DNA of 64,000 nt, from contig CAWDZA010000015.1 of assembly GCA_963806635.1 (NCBI GenBank), forward strand, positions 62,001 through 126,000, in the 5' to 3' direction. Below the pieces are notes generated by a model. It was given only the letters and a program-made list of their open reading frames with translations, searched no databases and was not told the DNA's origin. The DNA comes from CAVVEQ01 sp963806635 (GTDB lineage: Bacteria; Chloroflexota; Anaerolineae; Anaerolineales; Anaerolineaceae). Of the stretch, positions 10,694 through 20,068 are shown one piece after another (within the stretch, counting starts at the first letter, position 1; each line of letters opens with the position of its first letter). The position numbers and the translations under genes are program-made.

Positions 10694-12331
10694 ATGATGA
10701 ATAAGAAACCCAACATTTTAATGATCGTGACCGATCAGGAATATGCCCACCAGCCCATGCCGGCGGGATTCACCTTGCCCAGCCGGGACCGCATTCGCGC
10801 CCGGGGGGTTACCTTCAACAATCACCATGCCACCACCACCGTATGTACTCCTTCCCGCTCGGTGATATACACAGGCAGGCATACGCCGCACACCCGCATG
10901 TTTGACAACACCAATTTCGCCTGGATCGACGACATGAAGGCTGATCCGAAAACCTTGCCCACCATCGGCCATATGCTGCGCGATTTGGGCTACCACACCG
11001 TCTTTAAAGGCAAGTGGCACGAATCGGAGTTACCAGCGAAGGGGACCCGCGACGCGATGGAGCCCTACGGCTTCTCCGAGTACCAGGATTGGGGCGATGT
11101 GCAAGGCGGCCCGATGGATGGGGCCCTAAAAGATCCGAAGATTGCGGATGAGGCCGTCGACTGGCTGGCGAAGCGCGCTCCCGAAGTCGCCGCCTCCAAA
11201 CCTTGGTTCATGACCGTGAACTTCGTCAACCCTCACGATGTGATGTATTTCGATACCGACGCGGAAGAGATGGTCCAGGTCAAGGGAATGTTCCCGATCT
11301 TTGGTGCACCCGATACGCCGCTCTACCATCAGAAATGGCATACGACCTTACCGGCCTCCTTCGTCGACGACCTGGAGGGGCAGCCGCCGGCAGTCCGCAA
11401 TTACAAGCGCCTGTGCGACTTGTACTATGGCCGGATACCGATGGATCGCCAGGACATGTGGCACAACCACATTAACTACTATCTCAACTGCATGCTGGAC
11501 GTCGATCGGCACATCGGAGCGGTGCTGGATGCCCTGGAAGCGTCCGGCCAGGCTGATAATACGGTCATAATTTTCACATCCGATCACGGCGAGCAGGGTG
11601 GCGCCCATCACCTGCGCCAGAAGGGCAGCGTGGCGTTCCAGGAATCGGTCAACGTGCCGTTGGTGATCGCAGATCCGCGCCACCCCGGTGCGAACAGGTC
11701 GGATGCGGTGGGTTCTCATCTCGATCTGGTGCCCACGATCCTGGCGATTGCCGGCCTGCCGGAAGCCGAGCGGCGGAAGCGCTACCCGCTCCTGAAAGGC
11801 CATGACCTCTCGGGCGTGGTGGAAAATCCCTCCTCCGTCGGACCGCGTGGCAGCAGTGCCAAACCCGGCAAGGGGAGCCTGATGACCTACGATATGATCG
11901 CCACCATCGACGCGGAATGGTTTAGCCGCAACGCGACCAAGGTGTTTGACGCCGCCGCCCACCAGGCCGGGCAGGAGTTTCATCGCGGCATGGATGAGTT
12001 CAAAAGCCTCGTCAACGAGATTGGCGTGCCGAACCTTGAAAAGCGCGAGATGTTTCGCGGCATCTTCGACGGCCGGTATAAGCTGGTCCGCTACTTCGGG
12101 CTGGGATACTACAACTTGCCGACATCGGTCCAACAGCTTCTGGCCGACAATGACGTCGCCCTCTACGACCTTTTGCTGGATCCCGAGGAAATGGACAACC
12201 TGGCCAATCCGGCCAATCCCAAGTACGACGAAAAATTGCTGTCGGCCATGAACCAGAAACTCAATGCGCTGATCGCCGAGGAGATCGGGGAAGACAAAGC
12301 CATGTTCACCCCGCCGAAAAAAGATAAATAG
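10694..12331 (+). CDS. Type I (formylglycine-dependent) sulfatase
   Basis: The 545-residue protein has the sulfatase signature CTPSR with Cys51, the residue converted to formylglycine, in the context TTTVCTPSRSVIYTGRHTPHT. Metal ligands are seen at the N terminus (IVTDQ) and in TSDHGEQGG. It should hydrolyse a sulfate ester; the substrate is unknown. No signal peptide is evident, which suggests a cytoplasmic enzyme. No formylglycine-generating enzyme or anSME lies in the window, so activation must come from elsewhere. AGGAGG at 10681 supports the start. The gene is flanked by direct repeats of the MFS gene 3' end. Confidence 0.88.
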   Translation: MMNKKPNILMIVTDQEYAHQPMPAGFTLPSRDRIRARGVTFNNHHATTTVCTPSRSVIYTGRHTPHTRMFDNTNFAWIDDMKADPKTLPTIGHMLRDLGYHTVFKGKWHESELPAKGTRDAMEPYGFSEYQDWGDVQGGPMDGALKDPKIADEAVDWLAKRAPEVAASKPWFMTVNFVNPHDVMYFDTDAEEMVQVKGMFPIFGAPDTPLYHQKWHTTLPASFVDDLEGQPPAVRNYKRLCDLYYGRIPMDRQDMWHNHINYYLNCMLDVDRHIGAVLDALEASGQADNTVIIFTSDHGEQGGAHHLRQKGSVAFQESVNVPLVIADPRHPGANRSDAVGSHLDLVPTILAIAGLPEAERRKRYPLLKGHDLSGVVENPSSVGPRGSSAKPGKGSLMTYDMIATIDAEWFSRNATKVFDAAAHQAGQEFHRGMDEFKSLVNEIGVPNLEKREMFRGIFDGRYKLVRYFGLGYYNLPTSVQQLLADNDVALYDLLLDPEEMDNLANPANPKYDEKLLSAMNQKLNALIAEEIGEDKAMFTPPKKDK

Positions 12332-12349
12332 AAGTTTGGAAAGGAATGG

Positions 12350-13119
12350 ACTTCGGATCGTAGCCATCCTTGCCCTCGGTTTTCTGATGTTGCAGGCCTA
12401 CCTCACAAAGGCTCAGACCATCCGAATGGTCTCAATAACACGCCATGATCTGAGCGGCGCTGTCTGATATCGGCTTGATTTCGCTGGCCTGTCATTTGGC
12501 TTTTCGGGCGACACGCATGCCCGCTGGCCGCTTGTCCGCGCCTGCGAGGGTGGCGTGGACCTGCTCATCCGCGAGTGCTTCCCGCCTACCGCAGCGCAGG
12601 CTGCCGCATCCGGTCTCTCCATCGTGGTCGTTAGCGTTGATGACCTTCATTTTTGGGGCTGTGCTGATCCTGGTGAACCTGTTCCGATCCTTGATTGTAT
12701 TGATTTCCGTTTCAGAAAACTATTACGGCTCCATGTCCGTGATCAACAACGTGACCGGGAGGTTGGGATATACCTTCGGGATGATCGCTTCCACGATCAT
12801 GTTGTTGACTTTTTCATTCACCAGTATTGAGAACCAACTCTTAAGTGCCGGAGTATCTCAGGAAACGATCAGCTCTATTACAGATACCATCAAATACAGC
12901 TATCTAATGGAGAATTTCAATACGACCACCGAGGTTGCGGTAACAATCCCCGATACCCTGAAGGAGATTCTTTCGCAATCAATGGGAAAGACTTTCTTGA
13001 TCATTGGCATTGCGCAACTGATCACAGCAGTCATCGTTTGGTTTGACTTATAACCAAAAGGAATTACCTTCCGGGGTGTGGTACAAAAACTAAAGCCCGA
13101 CCGTAAAGGCAAACCCTAA
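12350..13119 (+). pseudogene. Composite pseudogene: secretion-signal-like start, MBL fragment, MFS 3' fragment
   Basis: Three remnants are joined. From about 12350 one frame reads LRIVAILALGFLMLQAYL, like a signal peptide. From about 12417 the same frame resembles the middle of the MBL-fold gene (SFGFSGDTHARWPLVRACEG), with an internal TGA at about 12465. At about 12615-12625 it switches to the 3' part of the MFS gene, which then runs to about 13119 with a new in-frame stop where the MFS copy reads TTGAAA. The MBL part is about 80% and the MFS part about 97% identical to the intact copies by eye. The junction shows short shared sequence (CTCCATC-like). It cannot encode either protein. Confidence 0.85.
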
Positions 13120-13327
13120 TAAATTAAAAAAAAGAGAACCTTGATTTATTCTTTTGTCAATAACCTTCACCGTTCGCGCTTATGGAGGCTCTGGAAAAAG
13201 TACAAATTCTGTTCGATTTCAATCCATGTAACTACTAATCGCCTGGATCTTGATATCGGGAGGAATCAATTTCATCCCCTCCAGGAGATTAGATATCAAC
13301 TCAAATATGGAATTTCTCCTATTTGTT

Positions 13328-13356
13328 TATACACAAATCAAAAAATCTAGTATAAT
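13328..13356 (+). promoter_or_regulatory. Promoter for the small membrane protein gene
   Basis: TATACA (13328-13333) and a perfect TATAAT (13351-13356) are separated by 17 bases in an AT-rich stretch, 35 bases before the ATG at 13392. Confidence 0.55.
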
Positions 13357-13391
13357 TACTTAGATTAAAACTAAATGAAAAAGGAGAAGAA

Positions 13392-13750
13392 ATGAAACAA
13401 AATAATGCAGGTTGTTTTACCGCTGCAGTGGTCGGCATGTCCCGCTTCATCGTGCTCTTTGCGTGGATCGCCCGCCCGATCGCCTTTGATGCGGCGTTTT
13501 CCTCGTGGATCATTCCCTGTCTGGGGATCATGATCCTGCCCTTCACGACCTTAATGTACCTGATCCTGATAACGAATGGTGACAAGGACGATATCCGGTA
13601 TTGATTGGCTCTGGATTAGCTCTCGCGGTTGTAGTTGATATTGCCGGTGCTGGAGCTGCCGCCGCGCAGAATCGTAACCGTGTTCCGCAGGGGTACCCGG
13701 GTGCGCTTCCCCCTGAACCTCCCGCGCCTCCTGCAACTCCTGCTGCGTAA
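13392..13750 (+). CDS. Small membrane protein, probably spread over three frames
   Basis: A strong AAGGAG (13381) precedes an ATG giving 70 residues with two membrane helices (FIVLFAWIARPIAFDAAF and WIIPCLGIMILPFTTLMYLI). Just before its stop, another frame reads ISGIDWLWI, and a third continues LAVVVDIAGAGAAAAQNRNRVPQGYPG and a Pro/Ala-rich tail to TAA at 13748-13750. The order helix, helix, (W)DWLW, helix, NRNR, Pro-rich tail reads as one protein of about 115 residues broken twice. Function is unknown. A perfect terminator follows 14 bases after the last stop, which supports the longer gene. Confidence 0.55.
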
Positions 13751-13764
13751 TATCTTTGTAACAT

Positions 13765-13797
13765 AAAGAGCCTGGGTAACCAGGCTCTTTTGTTTAA
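13765..13797 (+). terminator. Intrinsic terminator
   Basis: AAAGAGCCTGG pairs with CCAGGCTCTTT around a GTAA tetraloop (11-bp perfect stem, 13765-13790), followed by TGTTT. The stem can also serve the convergent lipoprotein gene on the other strand. Confidence 0.85.
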
Positions 13798-13817
13798 TTA
13801 ATTGTGCCTCGATATTT

Positions 13818-14888
13818 TCAGGGTTGCAATTGGATCGGTAGACTGGAAAGCGCGATCGTTCCGGGAATGCGCCCTTCGCTCACCTGGCGCATGGTGAGCA
13901 GTGCGTGGGTGGGTGCGCTGACGCTGTAATTAAGATCGAGAGTGAAGGGGGTGTGGCTCAAGGGACCCTCAGGGGGATCGATCTGCTGGATCTTAGTGGC
14001 CAGCACGGTTCCATTTTCGTTGAGCAGCTCAAAGATAACCGGTTGGCTATTCAATGGATGTGCCACGCCTTCCAGGTGCAGGACGCCGCCATTCACTACT
14101 GCGTCTGGTTTCAAATTACGAATAATGAAAGGTTCCTGCTGGAAGCCAGGGTTGGTGGTGATATTATCGCCCATCTGAATCAGCACCAGGTCGAGGGAAG
14201 AAAGTGCGATGGTTCGCCCATACTTATCCCGTGCGCTCATTACCAGCCGGGCAGTCTCTGCGGCGCCTGGGATCTCAAAGTCAATTTCCACTGAAGTATA
14301 GATCTGTTGATTGATATATTGACGGAAATCTCTGGTCATCCGGGTGATGAAGCGCCCATCCTCGCCGATAAGGTCGATATAAAGCTTGCCGTCCTGCCCA
14401 GGCGACATGCCCATTTGCACATCCAGCGGAGTCCCCACCTTGGAAAGTGGTCCCGGACGGGCGATGCGGATGAATGCCCAGGGCGGGGTGGGGGTGAGGC
14501 TTATCGTGGGGGTCTTGCTCGGGCGGCGGGTGCGGGTTGGGGGATAGGTCTTGGTGGGGTAGCGGGTTTTGGTTGCCTTTGGATTGGGTGTGGCGCTGAG
14601 GGTAGCAGTGGCGGTTGGGGAGGCGGGCGCAGAGGTTAGCCCTGCGGAATCAGGCGCAAGCGGACCAGGGGTTAAGAGTGACGTTGTTTCTTCCCCAGGT
14701 ACTGATAGCGTTGCAGACGGGGTGCTTTGAATCGTATAAGTTTGCACACCTGTCAGCGGAAGCAACGCTGAACCCGGAACGCCCCGAGGATTGCACCCGC
14801 CAAGCCAGATAAGTCCTACCAGGCAAAACCCCAGAATGACCGGGATGGGTTTGGTTTGTGGTTTTGCTTTCGGAATAAAATGCCGCAT
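13818..14888 (-). CDS. Lipoprotein with Pro/Thr-rich linker and beta-sandwich domains
   Basis: A 356-residue exported lipoprotein: a hydrophobic signal ends in the lipobox LGGC (Cys32). It is followed by a roughly 80-residue linker of Thr, Pro and Ser, then two segments that look like immunoglobulin-type beta sandwiches. The first begins FIRIARPGPLSKVGTPLDV, similar in style to Gmad2-type domains; the second is around VVNGGVLHLEGVAHP. It should be anchored outside the membrane. No catalytic motif is seen and the role is unknown. Confidence 0.75.
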   Translation of the reverse strand: MRHFIPKAKPQTKPIPVILGFCLVGLIWLGGCNPRGVPGSALLPLTGVQTYTIQSTPSATLSVPGEETTSLLTPGPLAPDSAGLTSAPASPTATATLSATPNPKATKTRYPTKTYPPTRTRRPSKTPTISLTPTPPWAFIRIARPGPLSKVGTPLDVQMGMSPGQDGKLYIDLIGEDGRFITRMTRDFRQYINQQIYTSVEIDFEIPGAAETARLVMSARDKYGRTIALSSLDLVLIQMGDNITTNPGFQQEPFIIRNLKPDAVVNGGVLHLEGVAHPLNSQPVIFELLNENGTVLATKIQQIDPPEGPLSHTPFTLDLNYSVSAPTHALLTMRQVSEGRIPGTIALSSLPIQLQP

Positions 14889-14945
14889 ACGTTCTTATTG
14901 TTGAAACCTGAAAGAATCCTCCCCGTCAGGCGGGGAGGATATTCC

Positions 14946-16448
14946 TTAAATCGTGTAGATTTCCTGGTACTTGGTCTCCAGGTAACGCAGGTAAGGCTGC
15001 GGATCGATCCTGGATCCTGTTACCCGTTCAACCAGTTCCTGGCATTCAAATTTCGCGCCATGCCTATGGACGTTCTCCACCAGCCAGGCGAGGATGGGGG
15101 CAAAATCTGCTTTTTCGATCAATTCATTGATATTGGGAACATCCTTTTGCATGGCTTCCCAGAGCTGCACAGATATAACATTGCCAATAGAATAGGTTGG
15201 GAAGTACCCAATATATCCGCTTGACCAGTGGACGTCCTGCAGGACTCCGCGGCTGTCATCCGGCGGCGTGATGCCGAAATACTCCTGGAATTTCGTGTTC
15301 CAGTAATCCGGCAGATCCTTCACCTGGAGGCGGTTTTCCATCAGGGCCAGCTCGATTTCGAAGCGCAGCATCACGTGCAGGTTATACGTGGCCTCGTCTG
15401 CTTCCACGCGGATGAAGGAGGGTTCCACTTTATTGATCGCCCGGTAAAAATCGGCTTGGCTCACATTTCCAAGCTGCCCAGAGAAGCGGGACTGGAATTT
15501 GGGGTAATAGTGTTTCCAGAAAGGCTTGGAGCGCCCCACCAGGTTCTCCCACATCCTGGATTGCGATTCGTGGAGCGCCATAGAGTGGCGGTTCGAGAGC
15601 GGCGTTCGTGCAAAGTCCGGTGCGCACCCCATCGAATACAGGGCATGGCCAGCCTCATGCATACAGGAAAAGAGGGACGACGTGGCCAGGTTTTCATAGA
15701 CCCGCGTGGTGATTCGGACATCGCCAAGGTTAAAACCGGTGGAGAAGGGATGGACAGCCTTATCCAGGCGGCCACGGTTCCAGTCATACCCGAAGTTGGT
15801 GATGACCTCCACACCAAAGTCCCATTGGTCTTTTTCGGGGAACTTGCCATACAGGAATTGGTCATTCACTTGCTGTCTGCTGGAAATGTACCGGATCAAT
15901 TCCACCTGGCGAGGTCGCAGGGCGGAGAAAATCTCCACCACATCCGCTGTGTTTAATCCGCGGTCAAAATAATGCAGCAAGGGGTCGTAAATGTGGTTGT
16001 AAGGCTTGAAGAAGCTGGCGTACTGCCGCCGCAATTCCACCACCTTTTCCAGGTTGGGTTGGAACTTGGAGAAATCGCTTTTCGCCTTGGCTTCCTCCCA
16101 GACGCTGTGGGCGATGGCGGTGGTCATGGCAAATTCATTCACCCATTCGGAGGGAACTTTAACCTCCTGGTCCAGAAGGGTGCGGCAAAGTTTCACCAAC
16201 CGGGCGTCATCCGAATCCGGGTCCATTCCAATAACGGCCTCTTCGGCTTTTTCCAGACTGCGGATCATTTCATCGGATACCGTAAGATCGTGTGCCCGTT
16301 CCGCGATGGTAGCGATGGCATACCCGCGCCCTTCAGCGCCACCTGGGGGCATGTTCACCTGTTGGTCCCATTCCAGGAGGGCAAAAACAGCCTGATAATC
16401 CTCGATCTCGGCGAGTTTTTCTTTAAATGCTTTTAAGGCGTCAGTCAT
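14946..16448 (-). CDS. M32-family metallocarboxypeptidase (carboxypeptidase Taq type)
   Basis: The 500-residue protein has the M32 zinc motif HEAGH (H264, E265, H268) and the following HESQS segment (H293, E294) that supplies the third ligand and a conserved family signature (HESQSRMWEN). Length matches the family. These are cytoplasmic enzymes that remove C-terminal residues from peptides. The stop lies in a compact intergenic region shared with the lipoprotein gene. The SerA-like gene is directly upstream, with 20 bases between them, so the two may be cotranscribed. Confidence 0.93.
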   Translation of the reverse strand: MTDALKAFKEKLAEIEDYQAVFALLEWDQQVNMPPGGAEGRGYAIATIAERAHDLTVSDEMIRSLEKAEEAVIGMDPDSDDARLVKLCRTLLDQEVKVPSEWVNEFAMTTAIAHSVWEEAKAKSDFSKFQPNLEKVVELRRQYASFFKPYNHIYDPLLHYFDRGLNTADVVEIFSALRPRQVELIRYISSRQQVNDQFLYGKFPEKDQWDFGVEVITNFGYDWNRGRLDKAVHPFSTGFNLGDVRITTRVYENLATSSLFSCMHEAGHALYSMGCAPDFARTPLSNRHSMALHESQSRMWENLVGRSKPFWKHYYPKFQSRFSGQLGNVSQADFYRAINKVEPSFIRVEADEATYNLHVMLRFEIELALMENRLQVKDLPDYWNTKFQEYFGITPPDDSRGVLQDVHWSSGYIGYFPTYSIGNVISVQLWEAMQKDVPNINELIEKADFAPILAWLVENVHRHGAKFECQELVERVTGSRIDPQPYLRYLETKYQEIYTI

Positions 16449-16468
16449 AATTAAATCCTTTGATCGGG

Positions 16469-17410
16469 TTATACGATCCGCCAGCGCAGGGGTTTCCCCT
16501 CCAGCGCGGCGATCACTTCTGTGGAAATATCGATGGCTGCCCGCACCTGCGCTTCGTTCGTTTCAGCGCCGATGTGGGGTGTGCCGATGACCCTGGGATG
16601 GCTGGTGAGCTCGGTTTTACCGGGCGGTTCGGTGGTGAATACATCCAAAGCCGCTCCAGCAACCTTGCCGGATTGGAGCGCAGCTAAGAGTGCAGTCTCA
16701 TCGATCACACCGCCGCGGGCCGCGCAGATGATGCGCACGCCGGGTTTCATTTTCTCAAAGGCGGCGGTATTTAAAATATTTTTTGTCTCGGCAGTGAGCG
16801 GAATGTGCAGGGTGATGATGTCTGCCTCCGCCAACAACCCATCCAGGCCAAGAGGCACTCCGCCGCGCTTGCGGATCTCCCCGGCATCCAACGCCGGGTC
16901 GTAGGCTACAACCCGCATGCCAAAGACCCTGACGCGTTCAGCCACGGCAACACCAATGCGACCGAATCCGATCACACCCAGGGTCTTGCCGTAGAGCTCT
17001 GTTCCGCGCAGATCTTTTTTCAGCCAGTTGCCTTCCTTCAGTCCTGCATCGGCGCGGGGGATATCCCGGATTAACGAGAGCATCAACCCGAGTGTCAATT
17101 CTGCCACCGCGATGGTGGTGGCCAGGGGCGAGTTGACGACGACGACGCCCTTGGCTTTGGCAGCCTCCAGGTTAATGTTATCCACCCCCACGCCAGCCCG
17201 GCCGGCAACCTTTAATTTGGTGGCTGTCCCGAGCACCTCGGGCGTCAGCTTCGTCCTTCCGCGGACGATCACGGCGTCATATTCCCCGATCTTCTGAAGC
17301 AGCTCTTCGGCAGTGATGTCTTTAAGGTTATCAACCTGCCCGGATTTCTCCAGGATCACGCGGCCTTCCTTTTCAAGACCGTCGGTGAGTAAGATTCTGA
17401 ATGCGCACAT
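16469..17410 (-). CDS. serA: D-3-phosphoglycerate dehydrogenase-like D-2-hydroxyacid dehydrogenase
   Basis: The 313-residue protein has the Rossmann motif GFGRIG and the catalytic set of the family: Arg in AARGGVIDE, the glutamate region, and His in TPHIGAE. It closely matches short-form SerA proteins that lack the C-terminal ACT domain. The probable reaction is oxidation of 3-phosphoglycerate to 3-phosphohydroxypyruvate, the first step of serine synthesis. Other hydroxyacid substrates cannot be excluded. A class V aminotransferase that could serve the next step is at 29495. A GGAG lies a few bases before the start. Confidence 0.8.
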   Translation of the reverse strand: MCAFRILLTDGLEKEGRVILEKSGQVDNLKDITAEELLQKIGEYDAVIVRGRTKLTPEVLGTATKLKVAGRAGVGVDNINLEAAKAKGVVVVNSPLATTIAVAELTLGLMLSLIRDIPRADAGLKEGNWLKKDLRGTELYGKTLGVIGFGRIGVAVAERVRVFGMRVVAYDPALDAGEIRKRGGVPLGLDGLLAEADIITLHIPLTAETKNILNTAAFEKMKPGVRIICAARGGVIDETALLAALQSGKVAGAALDVFTTEPPGKTELTSHPRVIGTPHIGAETNEAQVRAAIDISTEVIAALEGKPLRWRIV

Positions 17411-17534
17411 GCATCGCTCCTTCCAGGATAAATTCGGGGATTGTCCCCATCCTGTTTATTTTACCTTGATTTGATTTCTGCACCCGGCAAGCGGGGTTTC
17501 AAAATCAGGAAAGCGCGGGTGTTAGAATTGGCGT

Positions 17535-18158
17535 ATGCCCTGGCAAATAGATCCGCGCCTTTTCCGTTCTGAACCCATGCGCCGGTGCGGTTTCCCAAAA
17601 TGTAAAGCTGCGTGCTGTCTGTATGGCGTCTGGGTGGATGTTGCCGAGCGCGAACGAATCCTTTCCCATGCCAGCCAGGTTGCCGCCTTCCTCCCGCCCG
17701 AATTCAGTGATCCTGAAAGCTGGTTCGACGTCACGCTTGAATCCGACTCCAACACGCCGACTGGAGAGGTGATCCACACCACCGTGCTTGGGGATGGCTC
17801 TCACTACGGCGGGTCGAGCTGCATCTTTCTCCGCCCGGATTCAAAATGCGTGCTGCAGGTGGCAGGCGAAGCCATTTCCGGGGATCCATGGTCTCTGAAA
17901 CCCTTTTACTGCATCCTGCATCCATTGGATCTGGACGACGAGGGGAGGATCACCCTGGATGAAACCACTCTATTGGTGGAAGAGGCTGCAAGTTGCCTGG
18001 TCTCCAGCGCGGTGAGAATCCCCCTCTTGGAAACCTTCGAGCCAGAACTGCGGTATTTCCTGGGGGACGAAGAATATGACCGGATCAAGGCTTCGCTTAA
18101 AAAGAAAAGCCGGGATTCTCTCCGGCTTAACAATTCGATTTCGATTCGTTATTCGTAA
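17535..18158 (+). CDS. Cysteine-cluster protein, DUF3109-like
   Basis: The 207-residue soluble protein has an N-terminal cluster CGFPKCKAACC and further cysteines at CIFLRPDSKC and PFYCILHP. The spacing resembles DUF3109/YkgJ-type zinc or iron-sulfur binding proteins. No catalytic motif is recognisable and the function is unknown. It is transcribed opposite to both neighbours, and its 3' end overlaps the end of the ABC permease gene by 10 bases, a tail-to-tail arrangement. Confidence 0.6.
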   Translation: MPWQIDPRLFRSEPMRRCGFPKCKAACCLYGVWVDVAERERILSHASQVAAFLPPEFSDPESWFDVTLESDSNTPTGEVIHTTVLGDGSHYGGSSCIFLRPDSKCVLQVAGEAISGDPWSLKPFYCILHPLDLDDEGRITLDETTLLVEEAASCLVSSAVRIPLLETFEPELRYFLGDEEYDRIKASLKKKSRDSLRLNNSISIRYS

Positions 18159-19375
18159 CGCAGGGCTTCCACCGGTTCAAGGTTGGCTGCCCGGTTGGCC
18201 GGGTAGATGCCGAAGAACAGCCCCACCGCGGTGGAAAACACAGTTGCGAGCAGGATTGCATTCAGGCTTACCACCGGGTTGAATGGCGAGCCGCTGGCAG
18301 CAGCCACCTTGCCTACGATGAACCCGATCAGCCAGCCCAGGGCGATGCCGATGATGCCGCCCAGCAGGCTGAGCAGTGATGATTCGGTCAGGAACTGGGT
18401 GAGGATATCGCGCTTGCGTGCGCCAATAGCTTTACGCAAGCCGATCTCGCGGGTGCGTTCGGTGACGGAGACCAGCATGATGTTCATAATTCCAATTCCG
18501 CCAACCAGCAGGGAGATGGCGGCTATACCGCCCAGGAAAATGGTAAGGACGCCAGTGATCTGTTGGGCAGTACTGACAATATCCTGCTGTGACATGACCG
18601 TGAAGTCGTCCACGCCGACCTCGGTGCGATGGCGCGTCCGAAGGATCTGCGAAACTTCATCCGTGGCAGTGGTGACCTGTTCTGGAGCCGCGGCTTGGAT
18701 GTAGACAATATCGTATTTGTCATTGGCACGGTGAATCAGCCTGGACTGGGCGGTTGAAAGTGGAATGAGCACCACATTATCCTGGCTTCCGAATGAGCCT
18801 CCGCCTTTGGAAGCAAGTACTCCAGCGATACGGAAAGGTTGACCCTCGATTCGGATGGATTCCCCCACCAACCCATCTCGGCGTCCGAAGATTTTATCCG
18901 CCACCTGGGGACCAATCAACGCCACAGAAGCCCGTCCAAACTGATCCGAGTCGGTGATGAAGCTTCCTTCTGTTACTTTTTCGTTGCGGACGCTTTCATA
19001 ATTGGGGGTGACCCCGCTCACCTGTGCGCTCGTCTGCTCCCCGCCATAGGTAACATTGAGGTTGGAGAAAATCACAGGCGCCACCGCAGCGACAGACGGC
19101 GCTTGAAAGGGATCCGAGATCGCATTGATATCCCCTTGCGAGAGGGGCTTAATATTGTTAACCTTCTCCTGCATGTTCCCAGGAAAAACAAAAAGCAAGT
19201 TGGTGCCAATCCCGTTTATGGAACCGGTGATGGTATCTTGCGCACCAGCGCCAACCGCCAGCATGGCAACCACTGCTGCCACACCGATGACAATCCCAAG
19301 GATGGTCAACCCGGTACGGACCTTATTTGCGTTCAGGCTTTCAAGCGCTTCGAAGATTGCAGCTTGGATGTTCAT
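18149..19375 (-). CDS. MacB-like ABC transporter permease
   Basis: The 408-residue protein has an N-terminal membrane helix (ILGIVIGVAAVVAML), a large extracytoplasmic MacB-PCD-like domain and a C-terminal FtsX domain with three helices (IAAISLLVGGIGIMNIMLVSVTERTREIGLRKAIGA is the hallmark region). It works with the ATPase immediately upstream, overlapping it by 4 bases, and with the adaptor protein beyond it. The set is a MacAB-like exporter; likely cargoes are drugs, peptides or lipids, but the substrate is not known. Confidence 0.92.
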   Translation of the reverse strand: MNIQAAIFEALESLNANKVRTGLTILGIVIGVAAVVAMLAVGAGAQDTITGSINGIGTNLLFVFPGNMQEKVNNIKPLSQGDINAISDPFQAPSVAAVAPVIFSNLNVTYGGEQTSAQVSGVTPNYESVRNEKVTEGSFITDSDQFGRASVALIGPQVADKIFGRRDGLVGESIRIEGQPFRIAGVLASKGGGSFGSQDNVVLIPLSTAQSRLIHRANDKYDIVYIQAAAPEQVTTATDEVSQILRTRHRTEVGVDDFTVMSQQDIVSTAQQITGVLTIFLGGIAAISLLVGGIGIMNIMLVSVTERTREIGLRKAIGARKRDILTQFLTESSLLSLLGGIIGIALGWLIGFIVGKVAAASGSPFNPVVSLNAILLATVFSTAVGLFFGIYPANRAANLEPVEALRYE

Positions 19376-20052
19376 TTCGTGCTCTCCACAAGTCCGTCTT
19401 TCAAACGGATTACGCGTTGCGTACGTTCCGCAACTCCAGAATCATGGGTGACAACAATAATTGTGGTGCCACGTTCTTTATTAAGTTTCACAATCAGATC
19501 CATGATTTCCTTGCCGGATTTGGAATCCAGGTTTCCTGTTGGCTCATCCGCCATCAGGATCGCCGGGTTATTGATCAGCGCACGGGCAATGGCCACGCGC
19601 TGCTGCTGACCGCCGGAAAGTTCCATCGGACGATGATCCACCCGATCACCCAGTCCCACTTCTTCCAGGGCCTGCCTGGCACGTTTCAAGCGGCCTTCTT
19701 TGATGCCAGCGTAACGCAATGGCAGCTCCACATTTGAAAGCGCAGACGATCGCGAAAGGAGGTTGAAGCTCTGGAAAACGAACCCTACCTTTCGGTTACG
19801 GATGCTGGCGAGCTGATCATCTGAAAGAGAGGCCACCTCTTCCCCATCGAGAATATATTGTCCGCAGGTGGGCAGGTCCAGGCAGCCCAGGATATTCATC
19901 AGGGTTGATTTTCCGGAACCTGAGGGCCCCATGATCGCGATCATTTCGCCCTTATTAATTTCGAAGGAAACGCCATCCAGCGCGTGTACTTCGTTTTCAC
20001 CCATTTTGTAGATCTTCTTAAGATCTTTGGTCACAATTACATGTTGTTTCAT
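19372..20052 (-). CDS. MacB/LolD-type ABC transporter ATP-binding protein
   Basis: The 226-residue ATPase shows Walker A GPSGSGKS, signature LSGGQQQR and Walker B ILMADEP with the switch histidine in VVTHDSG. Length is typical for stand-alone LolD/MacB ATPases. It energises the permease encoded next to it; the genes overlap by 4 bases. The adaptor gene is 16 bases upstream, so the three form one operon behind the MarR gene. Confidence 0.95.
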   Translation of the reverse strand: MKQHVIVTKDLKKIYKMGENEVHALDGVSFEINKGEMIAIMGPSGSGKSTLMNILGCLDLPTCGQYILDGEEVASLSDDQLASIRNRKVGFVFQSFNLLSRSSALSNVELPLRYAGIKEGRLKRARQALEEVGLGDRVDHRPMELSGGQQQRVAIARALINNPAILMADEPTGNLDSKSGKEIMDLIVKLNKERGTTIIVVTHDSGVAERTQRVIRLKDGLVESTK

Positions 20053-20068
20053 TATTTCCTACCCGGGG

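Noticed and set aside
11348..12367. Long minus-strand open frame opposite the sulfatase (339 codons)
   Set aside because: The plus strand has an intact sulfatase with catalytic motifs. The antisense frame is a by-product of codon bias.
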